This document shows positions 61,936 through 64,000 of a stretch of DNA of 64,000 nucleotides, in pieces. The notes under the pieces were generated by a model that saw only the letters and a program-made list of their open reading frames with translations, had not been told where the DNA came from and did not search any database. Source of the stretch: Hungatella effluvii (GTDB lineage: Bacteria; Bacillota; Clostridia; Lachnospirales; Lachnospiraceae); contig NZ_QJKD01000004.1 of the NCBI RefSeq assembly GCF_003201875.1, positions 310,001 through 374,000 of the forward strand. The letters run 5' to 3'. Each line of letters opens with the position of its first letter. Positions within the stretch are counted from its first letter, which is position 1. Position numbers and translations under genes: made by a program.

Positions 61936-62832
61936 TTGAAGTTACTGACATATGAAGTTGACAGAAGAAAAGATATCGGGGTTATGAGCAAGGATGAGAT
62001 GTGGGTATATCCGCTTCGGGCATTCGGCATGGAATATACGAGTATGATGGAAGTCGTAAAGGGGTTCAGCCAGTCGGAAAAGGATCTGCTGGAGCATGTA
62101 TCCGGATTGGAACCGTACGGCATCACAGGGGCGGCTATGCGCTCTGAGGTGAGGCTTCTGGCTCCGATCGAGGCGCCGGAACAGGATATTATCTGTCTTG
62201 GGCTTAACTACATGGAGCATGCGGAAGAATCCGCCAGATTTAAGAAGGAAGCATTTGACGGAGTGCGGAAGGAAGCGGTCTATTTCTCCAAGAGGGTAAA
62301 CCGGACGGTTGGCCCGGATGGGGAGATATCCAGTCACAGCGATATCGTGGACAGTCTCGATTATGAGGCGGAGCTTGGCGTGATTATCGGAAAAGAGGCT
62401 TACCGGGTTCCGAAGGAGCAGGTCAGGGATCACATCTTTGGATACACAATTATTAATGATGTGAGCGCGCGTAATGTACAGAACGCCCACAAGCAGTGGT
62501 ATTTTGGAAAGAGTCTGGACGGTTTTACACCGATGGGACCGTGTATTCTGACCGCGGACAGCGTGGAATACCCGCCGAAGTTCCCGATCCGCTCCCTCGT
62601 AAATGGTGAGGTGCGGCAGGAGAGCAATACGGAGCGGATGATTTTTGATATCGATCATATTGTAAGTGAGTTATCCATGGGAATGACGCTGAAGGCGGGG
62701 ACTATCATTTCCACAGGAACGCCATCCGGAGTCGGAATGGGCTTTACGCCGCCGAAGTTTTTAAAGGCCGGCGATGTGGTGGAGTGTGTGATCGAGGGGA
62801 TCGGTTCTATAAAGAATACGGTTTCTGAGTAG
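61936..62832 (+). CDS. Fumarylacetoacetate hydrolase-family protein
   Basis: A 298-aa protein of the FAH/COG0179 family. The catalytic core (about 85-298) shows IICLGLNYMEHAEES, the metal-binding YEAELGVIIGKEAY, the lid GYTIINDVSARNVQ and FDGFTPMGPCI, and the final IISTGTPSGVGMGF. Members act as acylpyruvases, oxaloacetate decarboxylases or on aromatic breakdown products, and the exact reaction is open. I start at TTG 61936, seven bases after AAGGGAGG; the frame reaches 61825 without a ribosome site. Confidence 0.87.
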   Translation: MKLLTYEVDRRKDIGVMSKDEMWVYPLRAFGMEYTSMMEVVKGFSQSEKDLLEHVSGLEPYGITGAAMRSEVRLLAPIEAPEQDIICLGLNYMEHAEESARFKKEAFDGVRKEAVYFSKRVNRTVGPDGEISSHSDIVDSLDYEAELGVIIGKEAYRVPKEQVRDHIFGYTIINDVSARNVQNAHKQWYFGKSLDGFTPMGPCILTADSVEYPPKFPIRSLVNGEVRQESNTERMIFDIDHIVSELSMGMTLKAGTIISTGTPSGVGMGFTPPKFLKAGDVVECVIEGIGSIKNTVSE

Positions 62833-62861
62833 ATTAGAGCAGTCTAAAAAAGAACAGAATA

Positions 62862-62930
62862 AAAACCTTTGAGAGAAAGAGTAAGGGATAGAAACGAATG
62901 GATTTCGTTTTATTTCCTTGCTCTTTTTTG
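62862..62930 (+). ncRNA. Leader with conditional terminator (leader C)
   Basis: AAAACCTTTGAGAGAAAGAG, then AGAGTAAGG (62878-62886) with CCTTGCTCT (62916-62924, one G-T pair), inner AAACGAA/TTCGTTT, then a T-run. It matches leader B closely but lies before an antiporter gene rather than a glycerol gene. It may equally terminate the FAH-family transcript. Confidence 0.55.
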
Positions 62931-63006
62931 ACGTTTCCGTGCAGCGGGATGCGTGCTGCCGGTCACGGGGTAACAGTTACTATAAATGGGAACAGGGGGC
63001 AAAAAA

Positions 63007-64000
63007 ATGCAGGGATATTTAGCAGGGGTAAGTGAAGGCACCAGGGTATTGCTGATTCTGTCAGTGATCCTGTTTGCCGGTTTTATTATGACGCGGCTGA
63101 CCAATACGCTGAATTTGCCAAAGGTCAGCGGTTATATTATGGCGGGAATCTTAATCGGGCCATGCGGGTTAAATCTAATCCCGGTAGAGATTATCGGTCA
63201 TATGGGGTTTGTCAGCGATCTGGCGCTGGCGTTTATTGCGTTCGGAGTCGGAAAGTTTTTTAAGAAGGAAGTGCTGTTAAAGACGGGAAGCCGGATTATT
63301 ATCATCACGCTCTTCGAGGCCCTGCTGGCCGGCGTGCTGGTAACGCTGTTCTGTGTGGGCGTCTTTAAGATGGAGTGGAATTTTGCGTTGATTCTGGGCG
63401 CAATCGCGACGGCGACGGCACCAGCCAGCACGATGATGACGATCAACCAGTATAAGGCAAAGGGAGAATTTGTCAATACTCTGCTGCAAATCGTGGCGCT
63501 GGATGATGTGGTCTGCCTTCTGGCGTTCAGTATTGTGGCAGGCATCGCCGGACGTACGGGAAATGAAGAACTGACCATGTCCACGGTCCTGATGCCGGTG
63601 GTCTATAATATTCTGGCTCTGGGACTGGGATTTTTCTGCGGTTACTTCTTAAGCCGGCTTCTGATACCGGCCAGAAGCAAGGACAACAGGCTGATTCTGG
63701 CTATTGCCATGCTTCTGGGGATCTCTGGTATCTGTGCGTCTCTCGATATTTCGCCGCTGCTGTCCTGCATGATCTTCGGCGCGTCGTATATCAATCTTAC
63801 CAGCGATAAAAAGCTGTACCGGCAGATTAATAACTTTACGCCTCCGGTCATGTCCATATTCTTTATTATGTCGGGTATGAATCTGGATCTGTCTGCGCTG
63901 ACCACCGTGGGCACGGTGGGTCTGGCATACTTTATCGTGAGAATTATTGGAAAGTATCTGGGAACGTATATCAGCTGCCTGATTACGGGAACCAGCAGGG
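63007..64000 (+). CDS. CPA2-family monovalent cation/proton antiporter (partial)
   Basis: The reading frame is open from ATG 63007 to the window edge (331 codons seen). It is highly hydrophobic with about ten membrane segments. The family traits are LNLPKVSGYIMAGILIGPCGLN at the N-terminus, GAIATATAPASTMM and the ion-binding VALDDVVCL, all of the Kef/NapA-type Na+(K+)/H+ exchanger fold. The ribosome site is weak (CAGGGGGC). The C-terminus, and any regulatory TrkA-N domain, lie outside the window. Confidence 0.88.
   Translation, partial: MQGYLAGVSEGTRVLLILSVILFAGFIMTRLTNTLNLPKVSGYIMAGILIGPCGLNLIPVEIIGHMGFVSDLALAFIAFGVGKFFKKEVLLKTGSRIIIITLFEALLAGVLVTLFCVGVFKMEWNFALILGAIATATAPASTMMTINQYKAKGEFVNTLLQIVALDDVVCLLAFSIVAGIAGRTGNEELTMSTVLMPVVYNILALGLGFFCGYFLSRLLIPARSKDNRLILAIAMLLGISGICASLDISPLLSCMIFGASYINLTSDKKLYRQINNFTPPVMSIFFIMSGMNLDLSALTTVGTVGLAYFIVRIIGKYLGTYISCLITGTSR

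Noticed and set aside
62860..62932. c-di-AMP (ydaO) riboswitch before the antiporter
   Set aside because: Considered because ydaO elements precede ion transporters, but the conserved ydaO core blocks are absent and the element is too short; it matches the glpK-type leaders instead.

Overview
The window looks like the chromosome of a gut-type Firmicute, most likely a Lachnospiraceae (Clostridium cluster XIVa) member. I infer this from strong AGGAGG-type ribosome sites, TTGACA/TATAAT promoters, many solute-binding lipoproteins with Thr/Glu/Ala-rich linkers, YesM/YesN and YesL proteins, a PF06541 membrane protein, LuxS and an energy-coupling cobalt transporter under a cobalamin riboswitch. No tRNA, rRNA, CRISPR array, prophage or complete insertion sequence was seen.

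Layout. 0-2.6 kb: YesM/YesN-type two-component pair. 2.7-3.9 kb: lone DUF4143 ATPase on the minus strand. 4.1-10.1 kb: LacI-type regulator divergent from a binding protein, two permeases and a GH32 fructosidase (a sucrose/fructan import module). 10.1-17.5 kb: TipAS-type MerR regulator, a tiny Thr/Glu-rich lipoprotein, a metallo-beta-lactamase-fold hydrolase, a split ThrE-type exporter, dihydroorotase, a HAD nucleotidase, an alkaline-phosphatase-fold enzyme and a PrxQ/Bcp peroxiredoxin. 17.6-20.8 kb: polar amino-acid ABC importer and a lipoprotein. 20.8-21.1 kb: a 290-bp long inverted repeat flanked by an 8-bp direct repeat, which looks like a miniature transposon. 21.3-30.3 kb: YkpA-type ABC-F protein, PF06541 protein, GH105 hydrolase, then a divergent sugar ABC importer and its LacI regulator. 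30.5-32.3 kb: MarR plus MATE exporter. 32.3-35.8 kb: cobalt transporter in the order cbiQ-cbiO-[B12 riboswitch]-cbiM-cbiN. 35.9-45.8 kb: AraC/GyrI-like regulator, lipoprotein, exonuclease III, Uup-type ABC-F, a GlgX-like GH13 protein that has lost its whole catalytic set, LuxS and a Ca2+-type P-ATPase. 46.1-51.7 kb: peptide/nickel-type ABC importer. 51.7-61.6 kb: glycerol/glycerol-3-phosphate region (glpK, FAD oxidoreductase with BFD domain, second FAD/NAD oxidoreductase, DUF1667 protein, YesL, Ugp-like importer, glycerophosphodiesterase). 61.9-64 kb: FAH-family hydrolase and the start of a CPA2 cation/proton antiporter that runs off the window.

Themes. Three CUT1-type sugar importers lack a local ATPase, so they probably share a multitask ATPase encoded elsewhere. 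Two LacI-type regulators sit beside the transporters they probably control, and palindromes that could be their operators are visible. Upstream of glpK, the BFD oxidoreductase, the Ugp-like operon and the antiporter I see related leaders (CTT.GAGA...GAG, then a hairpin ending in CTCTTT) that end in intrinsic terminators. They suggest shared antitermination, perhaps by a GlpP-type protein, though no such gene lies in the window. The two most unusual items are the catalytically erased GlgX-like protein at 40525-42393 and the 290-bp palindromic element at 20800-21089.
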